From DASQDN01 sp035630195 (GTDB lineage Bacteria > Acidobacteriota > Terriglobia > Bryobacterales > Bryobacteraceae), in contig DASQLD010000081.1 of assembly GCA_035630195.1 (NCBI GenBank), forward strand, positions 1 through 12,718: 12,718 bases of DNA, read 5' to 3'. The notes under the pieces are model-generated. The model was not told where the DNA came from, made no database searches, and saw nothing but the letters and a program-made list of their open reading frames with translations. Numbering within the stretch: the stretch's first letter is position 1; each line of letters opens with the position of its first letter. Both the position numbers and the translations under genes were made by a program. Positions 1 to 7,220 of this stretch are shown piece by piece.

Positions 1-859
1 GAAGTTCATAGAAGAGCAGGCCTGGAGGCCCGGCGAGAAACCAGGCGTTGTTGCCCTGCGCCGGGTTTGCGGATGCAATCAGTGAACCTTGACCGAACAC
101 AGGACCGGAAAGGACAAACAATTTGCCGTCGTACGAAGCTGGAGAACGGAAGCTCGAGTGGTCGGGGTTGAACGGAAGGTCGTGAAAGAATGTACCGGGG
201 GCTTGCGGAACGGGTGTCCAGTTTAAGCCGTCCGTTGTGCGAAGACTCCGCGGCGGCGGCAATTTGCTGCGATCCCAGAGGATCGTTGTGTTGATGCCAA
301 ATGCGTACAGAGCTTCCGTGCCGTCCGGCTCGCGGTGAACAGCCATTCCACGGAACGCCGAATCGAACGGCAGTTTCTTTCCAACGCGGGGCGGGTAGGG
401 TGCCCCCGGCCCGGGATTATTGAGCGTGGCGGGGGACTGAAACACTCTTAGCCAAGTGCTGGTAATCGGCGACCAGCGCCATATTTCAGCCTGGAGCGAC
501 AAATCGGCGGGATCCGAAGCACACGTCAGGTTCGGATCCGGCGGCGGGTAAGGCAGGTAGGTATCCGCGAAAGCCTCGCTGATGGTCAGCGCCGCAAATT
601 GATTAATAGCGGCAAGACTCGTGCACAGGGACTGACGGCTGGTACCAACGTACAGATTGCCCTTCCACCACATCATCGATTGAGCCCAGCTGTTGCTCAG
701 ATCACCGAAACCTCGCGGAGCCGCCTGCGAAAAATTCCTCTCGAGAAGAGGAAAGCCCTCGATCGCTTGTGCACGCAGATTCTGCGACACAAGAATGACG
801 CACGCAAAGGCGGTTGCCATTGCGACAAACGTTGAACGTTTTAGATTATTAGTGCGCAC
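1..859 (-). CDS. Secreted, probably beta-propeller protein, N-terminal 286 residues (truncated by the window)
   Basis: The frame is open from a GTG at 859 to the window edge without a stop. The GTG start gives a textbook signal peptide: basic n-region RTNNLKR, hydrophobic core FVAMATAFACVILV, and a likely cleavage after LRAQA (about residue 32). The internal ATG at 820 would cut off the basic part, and a TAG lies three codons upstream of the GTG. The mature part is rich in Trp, Gly, Pro and Asn, with blade-like strands such as MMWWKGNLYVGTS (62-74), ALYAFG, and YDGKLFVLSG, plus an Asp-box-like TTDGLNWTP. This suggests a sialidase/Kelch-like propeller that acts outside the cytoplasm. I do not recognise a specific family or active site. 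It follows the glycosyltransferase by 75 bases on the same strand, so it may be the last gene of the operon or an independent neighbour. Confidence 0.72.
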   Translation of the reverse strand, partial: MRTNNLKRSTFVAMATAFACVILVSQNLRAQAIEGFPLLERNFSQAAPRGFGDLSNSWAQSMMWWKGNLYVGTSRQSLCTSLAAINQFAALTISEAFADTYLPYPPPDPNLTCASDPADLSLQAEIWRWSPITSTWLRVFQSPATLNNPGPGAPYPPRVGKKLPFDSAFRGMAVHREPDGTEALYAFGINTTILWDRSKLPPPRSLRTTDGLNWTPVPQAPGTFFHDLPFNPDHSSFRSPASYDGKLFVLSGPVFGQGSLIASANPAQGNNAWFLAGPPGLLFYEL

Positions 860-862
860 GAT

Positions 863-890
863 ATTCTATCTCTCCCTCACCTTATGTGAA
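863..890 (-). promoter_or_regulatory. Possible sigma70-like promoter in front of the secreted-protein gene
   Basis: On the minus strand TTCACA (890-885) and TAGAAT (868-863) each match the consensus at five of six positions and are separated by 16 bases. They lie in the 75 bases between the second glycosyltransferase and the secreted protein. The -10 box ends only three bases before the GTG, so a transcript would be essentially leaderless, which makes the site uncertain; the spacer also contains the GGGAGAG that would otherwise serve as ribosome binding site. Confidence 0.25.
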
Positions 891-934
891 CTCTTCGACA
901 CCAGCAATCCGGTGACAGCGACCGTCTGCCAGCG

Positions 935-2293
935 TCAATACACTCGGTCATAGCGTTGTTCAGTTCTTACTGGGGGTGCTGTAGCACTCTTGCCAGGCGC
1001 CCGGCTGACCAGTTGCTCCAGCAGTTCGGCAGCCCGATTGGGCCCCCCCGCGTCGGCGAACAGCCTGGACATATGCTGTGCGTTCACCCGAAAGTGAGGC
1101 TCCTCCAGCAGTCGCAGCACAGCCTTGTTAACCCGCTCCGCAGTGCAGTGCCGCGGCGCCAGTCGTAAACCAACGCCAGCCTCAACCACTCTCTGAGCGT
1201 TGTCACTCTTATCCCAGAACGTTGGTACGACAAGCAAAGGCACGCCAGCTTTGAGCGACGCGAGCACCGTCGCAGCGCCCCCTGTCGTGATTAAAGCCGC
1301 ACAACGCGGAAGAAAATCCTCGTGGCTGATCCAGCGCTCGACGCGAACATTCGCCGGCAATGGATGCAAGCCCAGCGACTCAGGATCACGATTCTGACCG
1401 GTGGTGAGAATGACCTCGGTCTTGGTTGCGGCAAGGCCACGCGCCGTCGCGCGAAGCAGGAACGGCTCCTGATATTGCGCCGTGCCTTCCGTTGCGTGAA
1501 CCCAGGGCTTGTCAGGTGACAGCTCGCTTATCCATGGCGGGTCCTCAGCGCCGTCGGCGCGTGTCCACACACATGGGCCGATGTAGTGCACGTTCGACGG
1601 CTGGTCTCGCCGGTCGTAGTCAAGCTCGGGCACGCTTGGTATGAGGTAGAGCGGCAGCCGGCCGGTGAACGCATTCACCGAGCAACCCATGGGTCCGAGG
1701 TCATAACGCGCCCGAATACCGTCAACATGACGTCGCATCCCGCGGGCAACTACGTCAACGGCAACTTGGGCAACGCGCGACAACAGGCGTGTTCTGAAGC
1801 TCCGTGGCGATGGCAAACCGGGCCCCCAGGGCGGACCGCCAGGCCCAGGGATCATGGACCCAATCATCTGGGTCAGCAACGCGACGGGTATCCCGGTCCG
1901 TTCCCACATGACCAGAATGGGTCCCCACATAGCCGGATCGGTGATAAGCGCGTCGGGCTGCCACTGCTTCAGAATCGGCTGTAAGTCCGCGACCTGCTCC
2001 GGTATCGAGTCCGCCAGCATGTCGCGGTATGCGGTCATGGCAACTGATAGCGTTTGTCTTTTTGGTTGCGTGGCAGGAACTTTGGCTTCCAGCGCATGAA
2101 TCCGCTCGTACCGTCGTTCGTCGACGTTGACGAAAGGAAACAGTCGGAAGTTCTCACCCTCCACAACAGACCGTGTGGATTCATGGGTATAGAAAGCGAT
2201 CTCATGCTCTCGCTTCCGCAGGGCATGAGCCACGCTGATCTGCGGATACAGATGTCCGACGAAGGGCCAGCAAGTGACGAGAAATCGCGCCAT
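935..2293 (-). CDS. GT-B glycosyltransferase, MGT/GT1-like (second of a tandem pair)
   Basis: 452 residues from the ATG at 2293, chosen over a TTG two codons upstream because AAGGGGGA sits seven bases before it and because the paralogue starts at the same place (MARFLV against MAKFLF). Presumptive catalytic His14 is in FVGHLYPQI and Asp119 in TDPAMWGP. The donor-binding half has ITTGGAATVLASLKAGVP at 335-352 and PTFWDKSDNAQRVVEAGVG at 357-375. As in its partner, the canonical HGG histidine is missing (Thr337) and the Gln after Asp361 is replaced (Lys). The tail after residue 430 is basic and Pro-rich and probably disordered. It follows its paralogue after about 230 non-coding bases, unlike the tight junctions upstream, so it may be expressed separately or less. 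The likely role is a second glycosylation of the same product or a different regiospecificity (inference). Confidence 0.9.
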   Translation of the reverse strand: MARFLVTCWPFVGHLYPQISVAHALRKREHEIAFYTHESTRSVVEGENFRLFPFVNVDERRYERIHALEAKVPATQPKRQTLSVAMTAYRDMLADSIPEQVADLQPILKQWQPDALITDPAMWGPILVMWERTGIPVALLTQMIGSMIPGPGGPPWGPGLPSPRSFRTRLLSRVAQVAVDVVARGMRRHVDGIRARYDLGPMGCSVNAFTGRLPLYLIPSVPELDYDRRDQPSNVHYIGPCVWTRADGAEDPPWISELSPDKPWVHATEGTAQYQEPFLLRATARGLAATKTEVILTTGQNRDPESLGLHPLPANVRVERWISHEDFLPRCAALITTGGAATVLASLKAGVPLLVVPTFWDKSDNAQRVVEAGVGLRLAPRHCTAERVNKAVLRLLEEPHFRVNAQHMSRLFADAGGPNRAAELLEQLVSRAPGKSATAPPVRTEQRYDRVY

Positions 2294-2527
2294 TAGCAAT
2301 CCCCCTTTCTAAACCTGCGAGGAGTTCCGGTACATTGGAGCACAGAACGCAGCATGCGACGCAGTCTGGAATACAAGGAACGTTGGCATAGTGTACTAGA
2401 AAATGGCCGGCATTGCAGTACCGGTACCAAGTTTGATTTACTGCCCCTTCGAACGATAACGCGCCACTCAGTGCAAGCCAGACCGGCCGCAACAGCCCTA
2501 TCTTCCGGAACCCGCCGCGGCGGGCCG
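2294..2527. other. Gap without a gene between the two glycosyltransferases
   Basis: About 230 bases with no convincing coding frame in either direction. It holds a perfect 14-base GC palindrome (CCCGCCGCGGCGGG, 2511-2524) that begins four bases after the first glycosyltransferase stop codon, and a perfect 10-base palindrome (GTACCGGTAC, 2418-2427). The GC palindrome has no loop and no following T-run, so it is not a classical intrinsic terminator. The good Shine-Dalgarno AGGGGG for the second glycosyltransferase lies at the low-coordinate end. I see no clear promoter; a weak CTGCAA/TACACT pair on the minus strand with a 17-base spacer is not convincing. Confidence 0.5.
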
Positions 2528-3841
2528 CTACGAATCATGTTTTCCTGATGCAAGCGCTAAACTCTCCAGCAAACCAGCTGCCTGGCGAGGACCTTTGTAC
2601 TTGCTGAATGCAACCGAGAGCCGTTGGGCGGCGTTTCGATAGGAAGGGTCCTGTAGCACCTGCTGCACGGCCGCACGCAGCCGTCCGGCTGTGCAGTGCT
2701 CGGCAGGGATGCGCAGGCCGGCGCCCGCCTCAACCACACGCTGAGCGTTCTCCGGCCGGTCCCATTCGGTCGGCACAATCACCATCGGCACGCCGGAACC
2801 AAGGGCGGCCAATACCCCACCCGACCCCCCGGGTGTGACCATCACCGACATTCTCGGCAGCAGATAACTGTGCGGTACGTACGACTCCACGCGCACGTTC
2901 GGCGCGGAACGGATTCCCAGTTCCGACGGATTGCGCTGTGAACCAGCCGTCATCACCACCTGTACCGGTAAGTCGGCCAATGCCTCTGCGGCGGCTTTCA
3001 GCAGAAAGGGTTCCGTCGTCCCGATCGTGGGTTCGGTGACGCAGACTAGCGGCTGATCCGTTGGAAGCTTGTCAATCCACGCCGGCGGCTGGGATTGCGA
3101 CGATCGGTCCCACAGACACGGCCCCACATATCGTACGGATGGTGGTAGATCACGACGCTGATAATCGTACTCGGGAGTGCTGGGCACGAGGTAAAGAGGC
3201 ATGTGTGCGGCGTACTCCGTGACTGAGCAATCGATCGCCGGAAGTCCGTAGCGCCCGCGCATCGCGTTCACTTGTGCGCGAAACGGTGCTGACAGGATAT
3301 GCAGCAGGCTGTGAGCTGCCCGTGAGCGCCAACGCTGCCAAGCGGTTCTGGGACGCGGAACCCCCTGTCCCCACATAGGCGCGTCCGGTCCCGGCAGAAT
3401 ACAAGCCGCCTGAACGGACAGAACGGCAACGGGTATCTGTCGCGACTCGTGCAGGATTAGAAAAGGTCCCCAGACGGACAGATCGCAAACAATCGCGTCC
3501 GGTCGCCACTCCGTCAGGATCGCATCCAGATCTGCTACCTGATCAGGTATCGTGTCGAGTAGCCACTCACGAAACTTCGCCTGAATTCGCGGCGCCGTGC
3601 GAATTCGCTGCCACCTCGACGGAGTCCACGGGAACTCGTTTGTAGCAAGGCGGGTTACCTTCTCTTCATCGACCCGCGTAAATGGGAAGAACGAAAAACG
3701 TTCGCCCTCGATCAGAGGGCCGGCGGCTCCTCCGCTCCAGTAGGCAACCTCATGGCCTCGCTCCCGCAGCGCGATTCCAATCGCAAGCGCCGGATGCACG
3801 TGACCAGCGAACGGCCACATGGCGAAGAGGAACTTAGCCAT
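2528..3841 (-). CDS. GT-B glycosyltransferase, MGT/GT1-like (first of a tandem pair)
   Basis: 437 residues, the usual length for bacterial macrolide-type glycosyltransferases. These move a sugar from a nucleotide donor to a small hydrophobic acceptor. The N-terminus has the acceptor-side motif FAGHVHPAL, with His14 as presumptive catalytic base and Asp120 (CDLSVWGP) as its partner. The C-terminal donor domain shows VTPGGSGGVLAALGSGVP at 335-352 and PTEWDRPENAQRVVEAGAG at 357-375, the typical MGT shape. Two canonical donor residues differ: the His of HGG is Pro337, and the usual Gln after Asp361 is Arg. No signal peptide or membrane segment is seen. The ATG at 3841 has AGGG seven bases upstream. 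Closely similar to the next gene along its whole length, so the two are paralogues. The acceptor is probably the polyketide made by the upstream genes (inference). Whether it is catalytically active with NDP-sugars is open because of the altered donor motif. Confidence 0.9.
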   Translation of the reverse strand: MAKFLFAMWPFAGHVHPALAIGIALRERGHEVAYWSGGAAGPLIEGERFSFFPFTRVDEEKVTRLATNEFPWTPSRWQRIRTAPRIQAKFREWLLDTIPDQVADLDAILTEWRPDAIVCDLSVWGPFLILHESRQIPVAVLSVQAACILPGPDAPMWGQGVPRPRTAWQRWRSRAAHSLLHILSAPFRAQVNAMRGRYGLPAIDCSVTEYAAHMPLYLVPSTPEYDYQRRDLPPSVRYVGPCLWDRSSQSQPPAWIDKLPTDQPLVCVTEPTIGTTEPFLLKAAAEALADLPVQVVMTAGSQRNPSELGIRSAPNVRVESYVPHSYLLPRMSVMVTPGGSGGVLAALGSGVPMVIVPTEWDRPENAQRVVEAGAGLRIPAEHCTAGRLRAAVQQVLQDPSYRNAAQRLSVAFSKYKGPRQAAGLLESLALASGKHDS

Positions 3842-3897
3842 TGTTTCGCCCTGTTCCTAGGCGGCAACGCTCCACTGGATCGAAGCGGTTCCCTGCA

Positions 3898-4436
3898 TCA
3901 CTCCGTGACCACCGTTTCAAAGTAGATGCGTTCGAAAAGATCTCTAGCCCGCCGACGCAGCGCAACCGCAAGCCTGGTTTTACGGACGACCATAGAGCGC
4001 GCCTCGGAAACGACAGGATCTGGGCACGTGGTACGATGCCCCAAATATCGAAACAGCGCTGCGTCTTACTAGTCCCTCGATTAATGAGGCAGACCAAAAT
4101 GCCGAATGGCGACAGTTCCATGAACAGCGATTCGCTGAAGGTCTCCAGAGCAAACTTCATCGATCAGCACGCACTCACGCGGCCCGCTTCCGCATTATTG
4201 ACCAACACCGTAGATGCCGCCGCATTCGGCGATGACGGTCTGCATGAGCAGGCGACCTGTACCTTTCGGTCCCGCGCAGCCCTGAGGATATTGTCCGGGT
4301 CACTCAGGTCGCAAATAGTGGCGTAAACCTTGCAGCCACATTCGGTGAGAGCAAACGCCAACGATCGCCCCACTTCGGTGGAGGCGCCCGTTAAGGAGGT
4401 GCTCTCTTGGCTTGTTGCGTTCTCCCTGTTCAACAC
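3898..4436 (-). pseudogene. Decayed short-chain dehydrogenase/reductase (SDR)
   Basis: Remnants of a classical SDR follow the hydrolase with a 7-base overlap (GTG at 4436). In one frame there is the nucleotide-binding TGASTEVGRSLAFAL, a strand VYATICDLSDPDN, and VNNAEAG in place of the usual NNAG. An in-frame TGA follows at 4166-4164. The same frame then resumes at KFALETFSESLFMELSPFG, which in intact SDRs directly follows the catalytic Tyr-x-x-x-Lys. The whole stretch between NNAG and that Lys, about 60 residues including the catalytic Ser and Tyr, is therefore gone. A further piece with a typical SDR C-terminus, LRRRARDLFERIYFE, is found in a different frame and ends at the TGA at 3898-3900, showing a frameshift and probably another deletion near 3970-3990. 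The protein cannot be a working dehydrogenase. The fragments sit in operon order, so this was once a pathway gene. Confidence 0.85.
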
Positions 4437-5299
4437 GCGGGTGTCCCTGACGTCATCGCCTTTGCAGATGGCGCTGTCACAGACTCCGATGACGCAAAGA
4501 ACTCGCGCACATACCCCAGCAGCAGTTCCGGCCGCTCGACAGGGCCGAAGTGTTCGCTGTCAGGCATCAGGTAGCACGTCGCGTCGGGAAGGTTGTCCCG
4601 CAAGTACTCATAGCTACCCATGAAAACAGAATCCGCCCCGTACAACACCAGCGTGGGATGTGCCATGGTCTTAATTCTGTCAAGGGTCATTCCCGCGACA
4701 TCGCAATAATCTGTAGCCGCTGTTGTTGTGTTCATCAGGCGGACCAGCGGTGCGGCCCTCCTGGCGCGGCCTTTGCGGAAGCCGAACATCATCGGCATAT
4801 CTACGCTGGCTCGCACTAGGTACTCGACGTCGTACCACTTCTCCCGTGGGATCATCACGCCGCCCAGTTCCAGCTTCTCGCGCCAGTACTTCCATCCCTC
4901 CCAGCTTTCGTGCTGCCTAAGCGGAACCAGAGCAGGGATGCCTGGCTCTACTAGAACCAGCCGGTCAACGCACTCCGGGTAAAGGATCGTGAAGTGCAGA
5001 GCGATGTCAGCGCCGAAGCTGTGTCCGACGATGTGCGCCCGTTCGATTCCCAACGAATCGAGGAGGTGCTTGAGATCCGTCGCATGATCCGCCGTTGTAT
5101 ACCCAGTTGGAGGCACATCACTGTAGCCATGTCCTCGCAGATCGTATGTCGTAATGCGGTAATCCGACATCAGCGCCGGAACGATCTCCAGGTGCCAGAT
5201 CGCCAGGTTGCCGGTAATGCCGTGAATCATCACGACGTGCGGTCCCGTGCCAAATTGCTGGTAGTGAAGCTGAATTCCGTTAACGAGTGCCTTTGCCAT
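4430..5299 (-). CDS. Alpha/beta-fold hydrolase, candidate chain-releasing esterase/thioesterase
   Basis: 289 residues with a complete alpha/beta-hydrolase core. The oxyanion-hole HG is in MIHGITGN (26-27), followed by DLRGHGYSD at 53-61, nucleophile elbow GHSFGA (Ser94), acid Asp223 in YGADSVF and His250 in DSEHFGPVERPE. The lid region between about 125 and 190 is rich in Trp, Met and Arg, consistent with a hydrophobic acyl-chain pocket. The ATG at 5299 lies 8 bases after the stop of the phosphodiesterase, with a GGAG eleven bases upstream, so it belongs to the same transcript. Members of this fold include esterases, thioesterases, epoxide hydrolases and C-C hydrolases. Ahead of Asp223 I see no epoxide-hydrolase type Asp nucleophile, since the nucleophile is Ser. 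No other thioesterase domain is visible in the PKS genes, so release of the polyketide is a reasonable but unproven role. Confidence 0.9.
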   Translation of the reverse strand: MAKALVNGIQLHYQQFGTGPHVVMIHGITGNLAIWHLEIVPALMSDYRITTYDLRGHGYSDVPPTGYTTADHATDLKHLLDSLGIERAHIVGHSFGADIALHFTILYPECVDRLVLVEPGIPALVPLRQHESWEGWKYWREKLELGGVMIPREKWYDVEYLVRASVDMPMMFGFRKGRARRAAPLVRLMNTTTAATDYCDVAGMTLDRIKTMAHPTLVLYGADSVFMGSYEYLRDNLPDATCYLMPDSEHFGPVERPELLLGYVREFFASSESVTAPSAKAMTSGTPAC

Positions 5300-5307
5300 C
5301 GCAGCGT

Positions 5308-6918
5308 CTACTCCATGTACCCAAGGGCACGCAATTGCCCCATAATCTCCGCGTCCATTCTGGGATCGGAACCGCCCGAATGTGCCGCCATTACGAGTGT
5401 GTCCTCCTCCCGCGGCGCCTCGAACGTCACAGGGCGTGTTCGCAGATACTCGGGCTCGAATACGGCCACCGGAACCTTCCCTTCAAGTTCGCGCGGAACG
5501 GGCAGCCCAAGCGCATGCAACAAGGCCGGTGCGACGTCGAGAATGGATAGATCGGTTACGTTCGCACCACGCCGGATTCCGATCCCCGCCGCAGCGAAGA
5601 TGCCGTTCGGCCGGTGTGTCCCCGTCGTCTCCACACGCGGTTTTACCAGCCTATCGGAAGGCAGAATAGAAACGAAACCCGCGTCCCGCAAAATCAATGT
5701 CAAGTCAGGCGCAGTGTTCATCTGCGGGCCGCTGAACACCTCCTCCCGCGTCCAGATCCGTGCGACCGGAGCATGGCCAGTCGCAGGATCGCGATACGCA
5801 AGCAGCGCATCCGCCAGTTCCCGCCGAAAGCTCTCGTAACGCTCAGGCGCAACACCCGTGCCGTCAGCCGATGGCGGTGTGATGTAGATACCGTTGCTGC
5901 TCGGCGTTGGACAGTAAGCGGTCGTTTCCGCCCAGTCGATCTCGTAGAAGCGCTTGGCCATTGTTCCCATTCCGAGCGTTTCCTCGTGCTTCTGCTCAAC
6001 GTTAGCCGCGTCGGCCCATGAGAGATACCCGTTCTCGCGCAGCCATGCATTTACGTGAAACACTTCCACCGTCGGACCGAAACCGTGATCGGATGCTACA
6101 AACACTGGATTGCCCCGGCCGTGCAACTCTATAAGGCGGCCAACGAAACTGTCAATCGCCCGGAAGTAATCGAGGCACCACTCGCGGACCTGCGATTCGA
6201 ATGGCGAAGGCGATGCCGGGAAGATGGAATCCTCAAGAAATCTCCAACAGAAATGCTGCAGCTTGTCCACGCCATCAAACAGAACCGCAGTCAAGTCGGT
6301 AGGATCCTCACGCATTAGCTGCGCCGCAACCTCGAACCACTGCTGCTCCCGCCGAATATGCAGCTTGATCAGATTCTCGTAATCGCCTTCGCCATGGCAA
6401 CCTTCCAGCGCGCGTTCTTCGAGCGCCATGTCCATCGCCAGTTCCCGCGGGTTGAACCCGGGAATCGCTGCGGTGATTCGGTCGTAAAGCGAACGTGGAT
6501 AGCAGGCAAGTCGCAGGTGGCGCCATGGTACCCAGCCCGGCACAACGTTCCCCGAGAACTCCCGAACCGGAAAGGTCATCGGGAAGTTGAGCACGCTCGA
6601 TCGGAGACCGTGCCGCGCAAGAATGGACCAAATAGTCGGAGTCGCGACATCTTGGGCGTCCAGGATTCTGAGCTGACGGCCGGCTGGCCGGAACTCGAAC
6701 CGAAGAAAATCGAAGATGCCGTGATGGCCGGGAGTGCGGCCGGTCATCAGCGACGTCCATGCCGGCGGAGTGAGCGCCGGAACAACCGACTCGAGTTCAC
6801 CACGCGTGCCCGATGCGAGCAGATCCTTTAACACCGGCATGACGCCTGTCGCCATTAACGGATCAAGGATGGAGAACGTAGCGCCATCCAGACCGATCAG
6901 CAACACTTTGCTGCTCAC
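5308..6918 (-). CDS. Alkaline-phosphatase-superfamily phosphodiesterase/nucleotide pyrophosphatase-like protein
   Basis: 536 residues from a GTG start. This start is chosen because GTG overlaps the ACP stop (GTGA), has a GGAG seven bases upstream and gives an N-terminus that begins directly in the first beta strand (SSKVLLIGLDG). The full metal-site set of the type I phosphodiesterase/nucleotide pyrophosphatase family is visible: Asp11, presumptive nucleophile Thr50 in LTPPAWTSLMTG, Asp218 and His222 in FDGVDKLQHF, Asp277-His278 in ASDHGFG, and His435 in TGTHRPNG. Such enzymes hydrolyse phosphodiester or pyrophosphate bonds using two metal ions, and some relatives act as phospho-transferases. 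I see no signal peptide, so it is probably cytoplasmic, unlike many relatives. Its place directly behind the ACP suggests a substrate in the pathway, for example a phosphopantetheine or nucleotide-linked intermediate, but the sequence does not say which. The family assignment is strong and the substrate unknown. Confidence 0.9.
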   Translation of the reverse strand: MSSKVLLIGLDGATFSILDPLMATGVMPVLKDLLASGTRGELESVVPALTPPAWTSLMTGRTPGHHGIFDFLRFEFRPAGRQLRILDAQDVATPTIWSILARHGLRSSVLNFPMTFPVREFSGNVVPGWVPWRHLRLACYPRSLYDRITAAIPGFNPRELAMDMALEERALEGCHGEGDYENLIKLHIRREQQWFEVAAQLMREDPTDLTAVLFDGVDKLQHFCWRFLEDSIFPASPSPFESQVREWCLDYFRAIDSFVGRLIELHGRGNPVFVASDHGFGPTVEVFHVNAWLRENGYLSWADAANVEQKHEETLGMGTMAKRFYEIDWAETTAYCPTPSSNGIYITPPSADGTGVAPERYESFRRELADALLAYRDPATGHAPVARIWTREEVFSGPQMNTAPDLTLILRDAGFVSILPSDRLVKPRVETTGTHRPNGIFAAAGIGIRRGANVTDLSILDVAPALLHALGLPVPRELEGKVPVAVFEPEYLRTRPVTFEAPREEDTLVMAAHSGGSDPRMDAEIMGQLRALGYME

Positions 6919-7220
6919 GCTTTCGCTCCTGCTGCATCCGTGTTCGAATGCTGACAAATGAATTCGACAAGCTCGTTGATCCGCAGGTCTTTCACCTCAC
7001 GCTCGCCGATCTCCGCCAGCAGTTGCGGGAATGGAAATGGCCTACCGTAGTGTTCCTGCACAAACGACGCCAGAATGACTGCGTCTATCGACTCAAATCC
7101 GAGATCTGCGAACAACCATGTCTCGGAGGTGATCTCGCCGGAATACTCCCAATCCCGGGCGAGTTGATTCAGCAGGTTGAGCACGTCGGTCAGGATGACT
7201 TCTGGCGTGACTGTGTTCAT
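6915..7220 (-). CDS. Discrete acyl carrier protein
   Basis: A 101-residue acidic, helical protein with the carrier-protein signature DLGFESIDAV at residues 39-48. Ser44 is the predicted 4'-phosphopantetheine attachment site. Carrier proteins hold the growing acyl chain as a thioester on this arm. The start at 7220 is chosen because its ATG overlaps the TGA of the PKS (ATGA) and is preceded by a good Shine-Dalgarno stretch (GAGAGGGG, 6 bases upstream); the open frame continues 21 codons further upstream, but that extension is Arg-rich and lies inside the PKS gene. The preceding PKS has no carrier domain of its own and ends in a PPTase, so this protein is the natural substrate of that PPTase and the likely chain carrier for both PKS proteins (inference). 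The C-terminal tail after helix 4 is short and Ala-rich. Its stop overlaps the GTG of the next gene. Confidence 0.93.
   Translation of the reverse strand: MNTVTPEVILTDVLNLLNQLARDWEYSGEITSETWLFADLGFESIDAVILASFVQEHYGRPFPFPQLLAEIGEREVKDLRINELVEFICQHSNTDAAGAKA

Noticed and set aside
2202..2492. Minus-strand TTG-started frame in the gap between the glycosyltransferases
   Set aside because: Cys-rich composition without recognisable motif, no convincing ribosome binding site, and it runs into the second glycosyltransferase in another frame.
2511..2524. GC palindrome as an intrinsic terminator
   Set aside because: No loop and no downstream T-run on the transcribed strand; kept only as a noted palindrome.
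4164..4166. In-frame TGA in the SDR as a selenocysteine or read-through codon
   Set aside because: The catalytic segment beside it is deleted and a frameshift follows, so recoding would not restore an enzyme. No SECIS-like hairpin was evident.
3841..4326. Plus-strand open frame of 161 codons opposite the SDR remnant
   Set aside because: No domain features. The minus strand holds SDR fragments that explain the stretch, and decay of that gene leaves chance open frames opposite.
4994..5839. Plus-strand open frame of 281 codons
   Set aside because: It lies antisense across the hydrolase and phosphodiesterase, whose minus-strand frames carry clear catalytic motifs. Its translation is low-complexity Arg/Ser-rich with no recognisable domain.
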